DNA of 64,000 nucleotides from Chitinophaga fulva (GCF_012927205.1 NZ_JABBGC010000003.1:248001-312000), one strand, 5' to 3'; counted from the stretch's first letter, positions 1-8,613 are shown. The notes: generated by a model not told the origin, from the letters alone. A program made the numbers and translations.

Positions 1-278
1 TTCAGCGCGGCTGTCAGCGTATCCGCACGTAACACGCCCCAGGCCGGCCCCAGTGCTTTGCCCGCTTCCCGTACTGCCTCGCCTATACCCAGCTCCCGGA
101 ACAGCTCCATGGTACGGATATCAAAACCTCTCGCCCTCGGATGAATAGAGGTACCACGGTGCCGCTCTACCAGCAGCGGCCGGATACCCTGTTGTAAAAG
201 AAATAATGCGGCCGAAAGACCGGTAATACCACCTCCGGCAATCAATACCGGCACTTGCAGCTGATGTTGTGTTGTCAT
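1..278 (-). CDS. FAD-dependent aromatic monooxygenase, N-terminal part (cut by window edge)
   Basis: Only the first 92 codons are in the window; the gene runs off base 1. The protein opens with a short tail and the Rossmann dinucleotide-binding motif GGGITGLSAAL at residues 15-25. A VERH segment at the end of the second strand follows, where the FAD ribose-binding acidic residue sits, and then the HPRARGFDIRTMELFRELG stretch typical of PheA/TfdB-type FAD_binding_3 monooxygenases. These enzymes hydroxylate aromatic or polyketide substrates with NAD(P)H and O2. The gene is divergent from the AraC regulator at 383, which may control it (inference). The substrate cannot be told from this part. 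Confidence 0.8.
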   Translation of the reverse strand, partial: MTTQHQLQVPVLIAGGGITGLSAALFLLQQGIRPLLVERHRGTSIHPRARGFDIRTMELFRELGIGEAVREAGKALGPAWGVLRADTLTAAL

Positions 279-370
279 GAAAAAATGTTTCCACAAAATT
301 GCTGGTTAAGCCGGGGGGCAGGGTGCACAAAACGGATAAATAAGTACCATTTTTGTAACAGTTTCATCCT

Positions 371-378
371 ACATTTGT
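371..378 (+). promoter_or_regulatory. Candidate Bacteroidota -7 element
   Basis: TACATTTG matches the Bacteroidota TAnnTTTG -7 consensus. It lies only a few bases before the ATG of the AraC regulator at 383, so the transcript would have almost no leader or the true start is further in. No clear -33 element was found. Confidence 0.3.
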
Positions 379-382
379 AATC

Positions 383-1345
383 ATGCAATCGTCTGCTAAC
401 CATAACGCCGCTTTCAGAGACGCCTTCCTGATTCCACAGGGAGAGGTACACCAGTATCGTCTGCCTATGCCGGACATCGATGGTAGCGGCAGGTTCGTTC
501 TCTGCGAGGACATGGCCATCGCAGACGGCAGCGTGGTAGCTGGTCCCCCGGAATTTTCATGGCAGCATTATAATGAGAAGACTTTCGTGGAGCTCAATTT
601 CGTGATGTCCGGACAACTATACCAGACCCATGAAGGCCTGATCTCCCGTCAGCTGTTCACACAGGGATATGCCAATTTCCTGTTTAACCCCTGCTCCTGG
701 GAAAAGAATGAACTGGCCGATAACAAAGGTTTCCGTAACCTGGGCGTACATATCAAACCCGAAAGGATGATAGCGCTGCTCGACAGCTATGCCCCGGAAC
801 TACATCAGCTGACAGACAAAATAGCGAAGGGCACTCCTTTTGTGGTGCATTCACCCACCGCTTATTTCACGCCACGGTTGCAGCATACACTTGATCACAT
901 CTGGGAGAGCCCTCTTCCGCAAGGGCTAAAGCGGTTGCATTTTGAAACACAGATACTACAGCTGTTCGGTTTGCAATGCGAAGCTTTGCTCTCCTCTCAT
1001 AAGTCTGCCGGCACAGATGCTTTACGCACTGCCGACCGTGAACGCCTGCATCATGCCCGGCAATACCTGCTGGAACACCTGGCATTCCCTCCTTCCCTGG
1101 CGGAGCTGTCACGCATATGCGGCCTGAATGAATTCAAGCTTAAAAAAGGATTCCGGTTGCTGTTCGGACAGAGTGTTTTCGCTTTCGTCAGCAACGAAAG
1201 GCTGGAAGCCGCGCGGGAACAGATACTGCAAGGGGAGTATAATATATCCGAGATCGCCTACGGCCTCGGCTATACGCATCCGCAACATTTCCACCGGGCT
1301 TTTAAAAAGAAGTTCGGTATTACGCCCATGGGGCTGCTCAAATAA
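383..1345 (+). CDS. AraC family transcriptional regulator
   Basis: A 320-residue protein with an AraC-type double helix-turn-helix over about residues 220-320: SLAELSRICGLNEFKLKKGF for the first HTH, and ISEIAYGLGYTHPQHFHRAFKKKFGITP for the second, which carries the family signature. The N-terminal 200 residues are a probable cupin-like effector domain. The gene is transcribed away from the FAD monooxygenase, so that gene is its likely target (inference). A small zinc-ribbon gene starts 5 bases after its stop and probably shares the transcript. Confidence 0.85.
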   Translation: MQSSANHNAAFRDAFLIPQGEVHQYRLPMPDIDGSGRFVLCEDMAIADGSVVAGPPEFSWQHYNEKTFVELNFVMSGQLYQTHEGLISRQLFTQGYANFLFNPCSWEKNELADNKGFRNLGVHIKPERMIALLDSYAPELHQLTDKIAKGTPFVVHSPTAYFTPRLQHTLDHIWESPLPQGLKRLHFETQILQLFGLQCEALLSSHKSAGTDALRTADRERLHHARQYLLEHLAFPPSLAELSRICGLNEFKLKKGFRLLFGQSVFAFVSNERLEAAREQILQGEYNISEIAYGLGYTHPQHFHRAFKKKFGITPMGLLK

Positions 1346-1350
1346 TTACA

Positions 1351-1704
1351 ATGGATCCCGATACCGTACAATATATCCTGAAATACTACAGTCACCTTAT
1401 GGAAAGTAAGGTAGGATTAGTCTTCCATTATACGCAGACGTTATACAAATACAAAAAGACCACAGAAAACAATGAAGCCCTCACCCGGCATTACCGCGAT
1501 CTTGGGTGGATCACCGCCAATGAAAACGTGCTGACGCTGCTGGAAGATGGCTTCGATAAGTTCGAGATGGAAGTGGCCATGCGGATGCAATACCAGCATG
1601 GCGATAAGATAACTTTTAATCGTTGTCCGCAATGTAACGGACTGGCCAGAACACCGCAGGCATGCCAATGCAGGTATTGCGGGCATAGTTGGCGCGGGGA
1701 GTAA
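1351..1704 (+). CDS. Small protein with C-terminal zinc-ribbon-like cysteines
   Basis: A 117-residue protein of unknown function. The C-terminus has CPQC, then CQCRYC, which together could bind one zinc as a ribbon. The N-terminal two thirds are charged and probably helical, with a repeated pattern of aromatic residues (YILKYY, FHYTQTLYKYKK). It starts 5 bases after the AraC gene and likely forms an operon with it. No close family is recognised, so no function is assigned. Confidence 0.55.
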   Translation: MDPDTVQYILKYYSHLMESKVGLVFHYTQTLYKYKKTTENNEALTRHYRDLGWITANENVLTLLEDGFDKFEMEVAMRMQYQHGDKITFNRCPQCNGLARTPQACQCRYCGHSWRGE

Positions 1705-1718
1705 GCGTCTTGAAGCAT

Positions 1719-1840
1719 TTTGCCCGTTTATTGCCCCTTTAAGGCCTGTTTTTCCCCTTTATTACCCCTTTAGCATTATTAATTGCCCCTTTCTTTTTGG
1801 CCCCTTTATGGCCCCTTTGTGAACGTTTTGGCCCCTTTAT
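1719..1840 (+). repeat. Cluster of irregular GCCCCTTTA-type repeats
   Basis: About eight copies of a 9-10 base motif, consensus kGCCCCTTTA, lie in the same direction between the zinc-ribbon gene and the DoxX-like gene. Some differ by one base (TGCCCGTTTA, TTACCCCTTTAG, TGGCCCCTTTGT). Spacing is irregular at roughly 10-20 bases, so this is not a microsatellite and not a CRISPR array. It could be a multi-site protein-binding region or replication-slippage debris. Confidence 0.5.
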
Positions 1841-1925
1841 TTTTTTTGCGAAAACTAAAAACCCTCCCCCTGTCCTATTTCCTGCTGCTCAGTCATCATA
1901 CTGATGAAACAAAAATTATTTCACT

Positions 1926-2327
1926 ATGCAATCAAATGCTAAAGGCCGGAACATCGCCTATTGGATTACGACCGGTTTACTGACCGCCGGCATGCTCTCC
2001 GGTGGTATCGCTCAACTGATACGGGCTCCCTGGAATACGCAGGGCATCATCCACCTGGGGTATCCGGTTTATGTGATGACGATACTGGGCACCTGGAAAC
2101 TATTGGGCGTGACAGCCCTGCTGTTACCCCGGATGACGCTGATCAAAGAATGGGCTTATGCCGGGTTCTTTTTTCTGATGACCGGCGCCGTGATCTCTCA
2201 TCTTGTCAGCGGCGATGGCCTGGCAGCTGTTACCGCACAGAGCATTTTCGTGGTACTCATCGTGCTATCCTGGTATCTGAGGCCTGCTAACAGAAGGATA
2301 GCGGCCTTAACAAACATGCCGGAATAA
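1926..2327 (+). CDS. DoxX-like integral membrane protein
   Basis: A 133-residue protein with four predicted membrane spans: about 12-32, 48-68, 78-95 and 100-120. The sequence GYPVYVMTILGTWKLLGVTALLLP matches the DoxX-like family, in which this GY-P-x-x-x-x-ILGxxKLLG segment is the most conserved part. The role of small DoxX-like proteins is poorly known; some partner with redox enzymes. It stands alone, about 100 bases before the DGPF/sigma pair. Confidence 0.7.
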   Translation: MQSNAKGRNIAYWITTGLLTAGMLSGGIAQLIRAPWNTQGIIHLGYPVYVMTILGTWKLLGVTALLLPRMTLIKEWAYAGFFFLMTGAVISHLVSGDGLAAVTAQSIFVVLIVLSWYLRPANRRIAALTNMPE

Positions 2328-2435
2328 TTGTATGTTTATCTACCGGAAATTATTTTTTAGCAAGATGTCCTGTTTTTTATTTTTCAGTCATCTTAAGTAT
2401 GTTATCATTTTACATCACTTTAATATAATGATCGG

Positions 2436-2774
2436 ATGAAAGAGTTTATGTTATTATTCCGCCAGCCCAGCTACGATTACAGTAATGCTTCCCCCAGCGA
2501 GATGCAGGCACTGGCGCAAAAATGGAAAGACTGGGTCAACGGTATTGTGGCCCAGGATAAGTTATCCAGCCATGGCCCGCGCCTGTCACTGGAAGGTAAG
2601 GTGTTGAAGTCCGGTGGCGTGGTTACTGACGGGCCTTTTGTGGAAGTCAGGGAAATACTTGGCAGCTTTATCATCGTAAAGGCCGAAGATCTGGAAGCGG
2701 CTACCACCCTGGCCCATGGCTGCCCTGCTGTGGATATGGGCGGCAGCGTCGAGATCAGGCCATTGTATATGTAA
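2436..2774 (+). CDS. YCII-related DGPF-domain protein
   Basis: A 112-residue YCII-type ferredoxin-like protein. It opens with MKEFMLLFRQ and contains the family-naming VVTDGPFVEVRE segment at about residues 62-73, then GSFIIVKAEDLEAATTLA and the closing VEIRPLYM. DGPF proteins are the conserved neighbours of ECF42-group sigma factors, and such a sigma factor follows 51 bases downstream. They probably work together in one regulatory circuit, but the signal is unknown. Confidence 0.85.
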   Translation: MKEFMLLFRQPSYDYSNASPSEMQALAQKWKDWVNGIVAQDKLSSHGPRLSLEGKVLKSGGVVTDGPFVEVREILGSFIIVKAEDLEAATTLAHGCPAVDMGGSVEIRPLYM

Positions 2775-2825
2775 TTGTAAACAATTTTATCACCACCTGC
2801 CCCATAAGGCGGGTGGTGTCTTGTC

Positions 2826-4046
2826 ATGGAAGCAGCACTCTCTTTAAAACAATTGTTCCAGCAGGAATTCTCCCGCATGGTGGCGGTTATCAGCCACCGC
2901 TTTGGACTGCAACATATCGAAACAGCGGAAGACATTGTCAGTGAGACATTCCTCGCGGCAGCAGAAACATGGGGCATGAAAGGCATGCCTGAAAACCCCG
3001 CCGCATGGCTCTATGCCGTAGCACGACAAAAAACATTGTACCACTTCCGGCGCAACAAAATCTATGAAGAAAAAGTAATGCCTGCACTGAAAGCCGGTCA
3101 GGAATCGGAAGAGACCCTCGACTTCTCAGACCAGCACATACGGGACAGTCAGCTACAGATGATTTTCGCTATATGCAATCCGGCTATCGCCAGCGAAAGC
3201 CAGATAGGACTGGCCCTGCGCATCCTCTGCGGATTTGGCATCGATGAAATAGCAGAAGCTTTTCTCACCAGTAAAGACACTATCAACAAAAGACTATTCC
3301 GGGCAAAGGAAAAACTCAGGACGGTACAGCTTAAACTGGAGATGCCTCCGGAAAACATGCTACAGGAACGACTTGATAATGTACTGCACGTTATTTATCT
3401 GCTGTTTAACGAAGGATATTATTCCGGTACCCAAAGCCGCGTCCTGCAACAGGAGCTATGCCTCGAAGCCCTGCGCCTGGGGCTGATGCTGGCTGATTAT
3501 GAGAAGACCAGCCTCCCTGCCACCAACGCATTGATTGCCCTGATGTGTTTCCATGCATCACGGTTTGAAGCACGACAAAACAGCGAAACATCCTTTGTGC
3601 TCTATGAAGAACAGGACAACACCCAATGGGACCAGGCGCTGATCCATCAGGGTATCCGTTATCTTGAACGTTCTGCACAAGGCGGACAACTCACCTCTTA
3701 TCACCTGGAAGCAGGCATCGCTTACCGGCATTGCCAGCAGACAGACACACCCGAAAAATGGCAGGATATCCTGCACCTGTATGACCAGTTGCTACAGGTG
3801 AACTTCTCACCCACCGTAGCGCTTAACCGTGCCTATGCCGTCTACAAAGTTCATGGCGCACAGATTGCTATCGATGAAGCAGAAAAAATTCCGCTGACCA
3901 ACAACCACTTCTATTTTGTGCTGTTAGGTGAACTGTATAAAAATATACAACCAGAAAAAGCCGTCGCCTGCCTTCGCCAGGCATTGTCCCTTGCCCGCTC
4001 TCCCATTGAAAAACAACAGGTGCTGCGTAAAATAGCCTTGCTGTAA
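2826..4046 (+). CDS. ECF42-type RNA polymerase sigma factor with C-terminal TPR-like extension
   Basis: A 406-residue sigma-70 family protein. Region 2 spans about residues 10-75 (AEDIVSETFLAAAETW, NPAAWLYAVARQKTLYHFRR) and region 4 about 115-170 (GIDEIAEAFLTSKDTINKRLFRAKEKLR). A long extension follows: a DUF6596-like part with VIYLLFNEGYYSG, then a TPR-like helical tail. This layout plus the DGPF gene in front marks the ECF42 group, which lacks a classical anti-sigma factor; the C-terminal extension is thought to govern activity. No separate anti-sigma gene is seen here. Confidence 0.88.
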   Translation: MEAALSLKQLFQQEFSRMVAVISHRFGLQHIETAEDIVSETFLAAAETWGMKGMPENPAAWLYAVARQKTLYHFRRNKIYEEKVMPALKAGQESEETLDFSDQHIRDSQLQMIFAICNPAIASESQIGLALRILCGFGIDEIAEAFLTSKDTINKRLFRAKEKLRTVQLKLEMPPENMLQERLDNVLHVIYLLFNEGYYSGTQSRVLQQELCLEALRLGLMLADYEKTSLPATNALIALMCFHASRFEARQNSETSFVLYEEQDNTQWDQALIHQGIRYLERSAQGGQLTSYHLEAGIAYRHCQQTDTPEKWQDILHLYDQLLQVNFSPTVALNRAYAVYKVHGAQIAIDEAEKIPLTNNHFYFVLLGELYKNIQPEKAVACLRQALSLARSPIEKQQVLRKIALL

Positions 4047-4108
4047 ACTGCCGGAATTTCACCCTCAAAAAGTCGCACTTACACAGTGTTCAGGTTAACT
4101 GTCTCCTG

Positions 4109-4116
4109 TACTTTTG
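4109..4116 (+). promoter_or_regulatory. Candidate Bacteroidota -7 promoter element
   Basis: TACTTTTG fits the TAnnTTTG consensus and lies 20 bases before the ATG of the dihydrofolate-reductase-like gene. Confidence 0.4.
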
Positions 4117-4135
4117 TAGTACAAATTCAAATGTT

Positions 4136-4804
4136 ATGCGAAAGATTATCCTTGTTAATTTTATTACGTTAGATGGTGTTATACAATCGCCGGGAGGGCC
4201 ACAGGAAGATACCTCCGGCAGCTTTCAATGGGGTGGCTGGGTGGCTCCCTTTGGCGACGATATCCTGCACAAGAAGCTGACCGATGTTATGAATCAGCCT
4301 TTCGACCTGTTGTTGGGCAGACGTACTTACGACATTTTCGCGGCCCACTGGCCTCACTATGATGACGCCATCGGTAAAAAATTCAACAGCGCGGAGAAAT
4401 TTGTCGTTTCACATCATGACATTCCGTTGCCCTGGCAACATTCTACGCTGATTAACGATGATGTGGTAGCCAAACTACAGGCACTGAAAAAAACGGACGG
4501 CCCTGATTTGCAAGTCTACGGCAGCAGTCAGCTGATACAAACACTGCTGAAACATCAGTTGGTAGACATCGCGCATCTGTGGCTTTACCCTGTCACTATC
4601 GGTTCGGGCAAGCGCCTGTTCGAGGATGGTACGCTTCCCGGCAGCTGGAAACTGACAGACGCCACCCCTACTTCCACCGGGGTGATCCTGACCACCTACG
4701 AAGCAGCAGGAGCACTGCATACACGCGCGATTGAAGCGAAACCACCTTCTGCAGAGGAACTGGAGAGAAGAAAAAAAGTGCTGGCAGAAGATGCCAAATC
4801 ATAA
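4136..4804 (+). CDS. Dihydrofolate reductase family protein (RibD C-terminal fold)
   Basis: A 222-residue protein opening with RKIILVNFITLDGVIQSPGG, the start seen in RibD_C/YwjB-type dihydrofolate-reductase-like proteins. LLLGRRTYDIFAAHWP at about residue 61 and DLQVYGSSQLIQTLLKHQLVDIAHLWLYPVTIGSGKRLFEDG further on are the other family landmarks for NADPH binding. It probably acts as a cytosolic NADPH-dependent reductase of unknown substrate. The stop overlaps the end of the convergent AraC gene by 6 bases. The C-terminal tail is charged and rich in Glu/Lys. Confidence 0.85.
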   Translation: MRKIILVNFITLDGVIQSPGGPQEDTSGSFQWGGWVAPFGDDILHKKLTDVMNQPFDLLLGRRTYDIFAAHWPHYDDAIGKKFNSAEKFVVSHHDIPLPWQHSTLINDDVVAKLQALKKTDGPDLQVYGSSQLIQTLLKHQLVDIAHLWLYPVTIGSGKRLFEDGTLPGSWKLTDATPTSTGVILTTYEAAGALHTRAIEAKPPSAEELERRKKVLAEDAKS

Positions 4805-5749
4805 TGTATCAGTCCCCGCTTTGAGGGATTGCCGATAGGCCAGCGGGGACATCCCTGTCTTACTCTTAAACAACCGGTTAAAAGACTGAGGTTGCTCAAA
4901 GCCCAGCCTGTAGGCGATATCAGCCACGCTCCATTCACCGGCGCCTAACAGGTCTTTGGCTGTTTCCAGTAACTTCCGGTGGATATGTTGCTGTGTATTT
5001 AACCCGGTATTAGCCCGCAACAGGTCGCTGAGATAATCGGGCGAAAAATGTAACTGCTCTGAAACATATTGCACACTGGGCAATCCTGAGCGGGACGGCG
5101 CATCGCTATCGAAATACTGAAGCAATACCGTATCGAGACGGTTCAACAGGCCATGGTCATCGTCCCGCTGCGCGGTAAACTGCCGGTGATAAAAACGGTT
5201 GCTGTAATCCAGCAACAGCTCCAGCCCGGACACCAACAGGTCCTGGCTGAAGCGGTCGGCCGGCGTGTCCAGCTCCATCCCTATCTGTTCAAATATTTTA
5301 AGGATCACCTCTTTTTCTTTCTCTGTCAGATGCAATGCTTCTGACACCGCATAGGAGAAAAAACCATATTGGCGGATTTTCTTTGCCAGCGGGTGATGCC
5401 GGATAAGATCAGGATGAAAAAAAATGATCACGCCAGAAAGGCTCTTTTCCGGAGAGGCACCGGAGATCAGTTGGCCCGGCGCCATAAAACACAGGCCGCC
5501 TTCTTTGAAATCGTAATAGTGCTGGCCATAACGGACCATGCCGTTGGTTTTATGGATGAAAGAAACCTTGTAAAAATTGAGCATGATACGCGAAGAAAAC
5601 TCACGCTGGAACTGCATCCCTTCGTAGCTGACATAACTGATCAACGGATGTTGCGGCGCCGGCAGTCCCAGTTCGTTGTGAAAAGAGGCGATATCCGGAT
5701 ATATCGCCGGTGATGGCATTGTTTTCTTCATGCCATAAAAATAAGACAT
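4799..5749 (-). CDS. AraC family transcriptional regulator
   Basis: A 316-residue regulator with the paired HTH over about 205-310. The second HTH has the classical SVADIAYRLGFEQPQSFNRLFKSKTGMSPLAYR signature. The first 180 residues are a cupin-like sensor domain (FKEGGLCFMAPGQLISG). An internal Met at residue 7 is an alternative start. It lies 6 bases downstream of the aldo/keto reductase on the same strand, so the two are probably co-transcribed and the reductase is a likely target (inference). Confidence 0.85.
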   Translation of the reverse strand: MSYFYGMKKTMPSPAIYPDIASFHNELGLPAPQHPLISYVSYEGMQFQREFSSRIMLNFYKVSFIHKTNGMVRYGQHYYDFKEGGLCFMAPGQLISGASPEKSLSGVIIFFHPDLIRHHPLAKKIRQYGFFSYAVSEALHLTEKEKEVILKIFEQIGMELDTPADRFSQDLLVSGLELLLDYSNRFYHRQFTAQRDDDHGLLNRLDTVLLQYFDSDAPSRSGLPSVQYVSEQLHFSPDYLSDLLRANTGLNTQQHIHRKLLETAKDLLGAGEWSVADIAYRLGFEQPQSFNRLFKSKTGMSPLAYRQSLKAGTDTL

Positions 5750-5755
5750 ATCGCG

Positions 5756-6835
5756 TCAATAATGATCGTTCTCCTGCTGGGGGAGGATGGCGGGCAACAC
5801 CGACGCCTGCCCGTTGATCGTAGCGCCTCCCTGCGCGATATGCCGGGCATTTGCCAGCAAGGTATATGGAAAAACAGGTTCCGGCGCCGACAGGGCATCC
5901 AGCGCCGCGATCACTTGCGGTGAAAGGGTTACCGTCAAAGCCAGCAGGTTTTGCTGCAATTGTTCCGTTGTACGGGCGCCGATAATCGTTGATGTGACAC
6001 CTTCCCGCGCCATCACCCAGGCCAGCGCGATAGCCGATGCCGGCAAGCGATAGTCCGTCGCGATGCTGTTCAGCGCTTCAATCACGTCATAGGCCTTTTC
6101 GCTGACAGACCCTGTAGCCGTGCGTTTGCTAAGGGTTTGACCTTTATTCTCCCGGGTGTATTTTCCGGAGAGAATGCCTTGTTTCAGCGGAGACCATGGC
6201 ATGACGCCCAGCTGCATCTCCTGGGCCATGGGTATTAATTCCGCTTCCACGGTCCTTTCCAACAGGGAGTATTCTATTTGCAAACCGATGAATGCCGGCC
6301 AACCCCTGAAGTGTGCGATCGTTTGCGCTGCTGCGATCTTCCATGCCGGCGTGTCTGATACACCGATATACCTCACTTTTCCCGACTGTACCAGATTTTC
6401 CAGTGTATAGAGCGTTTCTTCTATGGGGGTGTGCGGATCATAGGCATGCATCCAGTAGAGGTCTACATAGTCGGTTTGCAGGCGGCGCAATGACGCTTCC
6501 AGCGAAGCTAAAATAGCTTTCCTGCCCGTTCCGCCACTGTTGGGATCTCCGGGCCGCATGCTGCCGAAGAATTTGGTGGCGATCACCAGCCGGTCCCTGT
6601 TGATATTACTTTCTTTCAGATAATCCCCGATGATTTTTTCCGAATGTCCCCGGGTGTAGATGTTGGCCGTATCTATCATATTGCCGCCCTGGCCGAGGTA
6701 AGCCGCCAGTATTTCTTTAGACGTTTCCGGTGAAGCGCCGTAATGCCAGTCCGTCCCGAATGTCATGGCGCCAAGCGTCAGCGGGCTCACTTTCAGCCCC
6801 GACCGCCCCAGCGTGCGATAATGTGTTAATTCCAT
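5756..6835 (-). CDS. Aldo/keto reductase
   Basis: A 359-residue NADPH-dependent oxidoreductase of the aldo/keto reductase superfamily. The catalytic tetrad is visible: Asp55 and Tyr60 in DTANIY, Lys88 in ATKF, and His130 in YWMH. The cofactor-binding end STIIGARTTEQLQQNL is present near residue 280. Length and motifs match the YghZ/Tas-like branch. It is transcribed ahead of an AraC gene and divergently from the TetR gene at 6990. The substrate is unknown. Confidence 0.9.
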   Translation of the reverse strand: MELTHYRTLGRSGLKVSPLTLGAMTFGTDWHYGASPETSKEILAAYLGQGGNMIDTANIYTRGHSEKIIGDYLKESNINRDRLVIATKFFGSMRPGDPNSGGTGRKAILASLEASLRRLQTDYVDLYWMHAYDPHTPIEETLYTLENLVQSGKVRYIGVSDTPAWKIAAAQTIAHFRGWPAFIGLQIEYSLLERTVEAELIPMAQEMQLGVMPWSPLKQGILSGKYTRENKGQTLSKRTATGSVSEKAYDVIEALNSIATDYRLPASAIALAWVMAREGVTSTIIGARTTEQLQQNLLALTVTLSPQVIAALDALSAPEPVFPYTLLANARHIAQGGATINGQASVLPAILPQQENDHY

Positions 6836-6930
6836 CTCTTTTTACTTTGACAGCAAAATTCTGCTAACCGTAAAACGGGGAAGTAACCGGATCAGGGATT
6901 AATATAACCAGAAACAGGATTTGTCAATTT

Positions 6931-6965
6931 TAGATAGACCTCTCTATTTTTAGAAAAAGGTCTAT
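6931..6965 (+). promoter_or_regulatory. TetR operator (autoregulatory) overlapping the tetR promoter
   Basis: TAGATAGACCTCTCTAT at 6931-6947 matches the operators before the two downstream genes at 15 of 17 positions. A second inverted repeat, ATAGACCT (6934-6941) with AGGTCTAT (6958-6965), spans the promoter and runs into the -7 element. Both suggest self-repression by the TetR protein (inference). Confidence 0.6.
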
Positions 6966-6970
6966 ATTTG
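6963..6970 (+). promoter_or_regulatory. Bacteroidota -7 promoter element of the TetR gene
   Basis: TATATTTG fits TAnnTTTG and lies 19 bases before the start codon at 6990. It overlaps the right arm of the operator. Confidence 0.5.
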
Positions 6971-6989
6971 CTCCTGTAAAAACAGGTTT

Positions 6990-7553
6990 ATGAAGGAAAA
7001 AGTAAAAGTGCGGGACCGGATATTGAATGTGGCGACTGAGTTGTTTTCCCGTCAGGGCTTTAATCAGACCGGTATCAACCAGATTATTGCCGAAGCTGAT
7101 ATAGCCATAGGTTCCCTGTATAACCACTTTCCGTCTAAAAATGATCTGTTGCTGGCCTATCTGCAACGAAAGGAAGATGAGTGGTTTGAGGGGTACGAAC
7201 GCAGCTGCAAAGGCACCAGCAGTGCGAAAGAAAAGATCCTGAAGTTTGTGGATTTCCGGATAGCGCAGCAAAAGCAGTCCGATTTCTGTGGTTGTCCTTT
7301 CACCAAAATCATTTCGGAGATAGGATCACAGGAAGCGCAGATACAACAGATGGTGGAGTCTCATAAGAGCAAACAGCGTGTATTGCTGCAAGGGCTGTTC
7401 CGGGAGCTGAAAGACACCGGTGAGCTGGACAGGAAGCTGCTGGCGGAAAATTTCTTTCTGATGGTAGAAGGGGCTACCGTTAACACCACCATTTCCAGGA
7501 ATATGCAGGCGCTGGAACATGTCCGCAAATTCATTAAAAAGCTGATCGACTAA
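6990..7553 (+). CDS. TetR/AcrR family repressor
   Basis: A 187-residue regulator. The HTH is at about residues 8-55: RILNVATELFSRQGFNQTGINQIIAEADIAIGSLYNHFPSKNDLL, the textbook TetR pattern. The rest is a helical ligand-binding domain with a cysteine-containing FCGCPFTKI segment, as in the YxaF/LmrA-type C-terminal domain. The same 17-18 base palindrome occurs before this gene, the next gene and the exporter after it, so I infer that it represses all three and is released by a small-molecule ligand. Confidence 0.9.
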   Translation: MKEKVKVRDRILNVATELFSRQGFNQTGINQIIAEADIAIGSLYNHFPSKNDLLLAYLQRKEDEWFEGYERSCKGTSSAKEKILKFVDFRIAQQKQSDFCGCPFTKIISEIGSQEAQIQQMVESHKSKQRVLLQGLFRELKDTGELDRKLLAENFFLMVEGATVNTTISRNMQALEHVRKFIKKLID

Positions 7554-7572
7554 TTTTTTTCTTCACATAAAA

Positions 7573-7590
7573 ATAGATATATCTATCTAT
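7573..7590 (+). promoter_or_regulatory. TetR operator before the dehalogenase-like gene
   Basis: ATAGATATATCTATCTAT is an almost perfect palindrome. It differs from the operator at 8584-8601 by one base and lies 18 bases before the ATG at 7609. Confidence 0.6.
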
Positions 7591-7608
7591 TTTATAAAAC
7601 AACAAAAT

Positions 7609-8568
7609 ATGATACCCAGTGAATCAACATTCAATGGTACATACCCCTATGCGCCCAAGTTTTCGGACGCGCCCGGGTTCAGGATGCATTATGTGGATGA
7701 AGGCAGCGGGCCGGTAGTGCTTTGCCTGCATGGAGAACCTACGTGGGGTTATTTATTCAGGCACCTGGTGGCACAGCTTTCCCGTACTCACCGGGTGATA
7801 GCTCCCGACCATATGGGATTCGGGAAAAGTGAAACACCGGCAGACCGTACCTACTGGTTGCAGGACCATGTTGACAATATAGAGCAATTGGTATTGGCGC
7901 TGGACCTGCGGGAAATCGTATTGGTGATGCATGATTTTGGCGGACCAGTAGGCATGGGACTGGCAGCCAGGCATCCGGAGCGGGTGAGTGCCGTTATCAG
8001 TATCAACGGACCGGTACCTTTTGGTCAGCCGGAACTGGGCGACGTACTCACCGCCAATGCGCAGGAATCTCCCTGGTTTAGCTGGATTCTCCGCGCCGCG
8101 CAGGAAGGCCGCCTGGAAACCGTGCTGAATGAAACCGGATACAATATCCTGAGCACCCTGAAGTTGAACGGATTTGAAAACAATGCACTGATTACGCCTA
8201 CCTGGCTGGAAGCTTATGGCAGCCCGTTCCCCACTCCTGCCGACTGCCGCGGCGTATCAGGCTGGGCCGCCGGTTTTGCCGCAGGCATGCATCAATTTGA
8301 AACACCTGCCGCCGAAGCCCGGGAGATGATCAGCCGCCTGCCTGCCATGGCTATCTGGGGTATGGAAGACCGTACCCTTCATGGCAAACATTTCCTGCCG
8401 CTTTTCCGGTCCCTGTTCCCCAATGGAAAGGTATACGAACTGCCGCAAACGGGCCACTACAGCCTTGAAGATGCTCCCGATGCTATCGGCAGCCTGGTGT
8501 CCCGCTTTCTGGGCATCCCCTCCGGCGATAAAGAGACCGCCACACAGGACGCGTATGAAGCGTATTAA
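7609..8568 (+). CDS. Haloalkane dehalogenase-like alpha/beta hydrolase
   Basis: A 319-residue alpha/beta hydrolase. The HGEPTW motif at residues 41-46 and the VMHDFGG nucleophile elbow with Asp109 (not Ser) are hallmarks of haloalkane dehalogenases, which attack carbon-halogen bonds through Asp. Trp46 would be a halide-stabilising residue and His283 (TGHYSLEDAP) the general base. APDHMGFGKSETP is also typical. Known members cleave halogenated alkanes; some relatives act on epoxides, so the substrate is open. It sits in a TetR regulon ahead of a drug-type exporter, with its own operator. Confidence 0.82.
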   Translation: MIPSESTFNGTYPYAPKFSDAPGFRMHYVDEGSGPVVLCLHGEPTWGYLFRHLVAQLSRTHRVIAPDHMGFGKSETPADRTYWLQDHVDNIEQLVLALDLREIVLVMHDFGGPVGMGLAARHPERVSAVISINGPVPFGQPELGDVLTANAQESPWFSWILRAAQEGRLETVLNETGYNILSTLKLNGFENNALITPTWLEAYGSPFPTPADCRGVSGWAAGFAAGMHQFETPAAEAREMISRLPAMAIWGMEDRTLHGKHFLPLFRSLFPNGKVYELPQTGHYSLEDAPDAIGSLVSRFLGIPSGDKETATQDAYEAY

Positions 8569-8583
8569 TTTTTTTACTTAAAA

Positions 8584-8601
8584 ATAGATAGATCTATCTA
8601 T
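8584..8601 (+). promoter_or_regulatory. TetR operator before the MFS exporter
   Basis: ATAGATAGATCTATCTAT is a perfect 18-base palindrome 12 bases before the ATG at 8614. It is the best member of the three-operator set. Confidence 0.65.
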
Positions 8602-8613
8602 ATAATTTATTTT

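Noticed and set aside
1719..1840. GCCCCTTTA cluster as a CRISPR array
   Set aside because: Repeats are only 9-10 bases, spacers are irregular and shorter than CRISPR spacers, and no cas gene is nearby.
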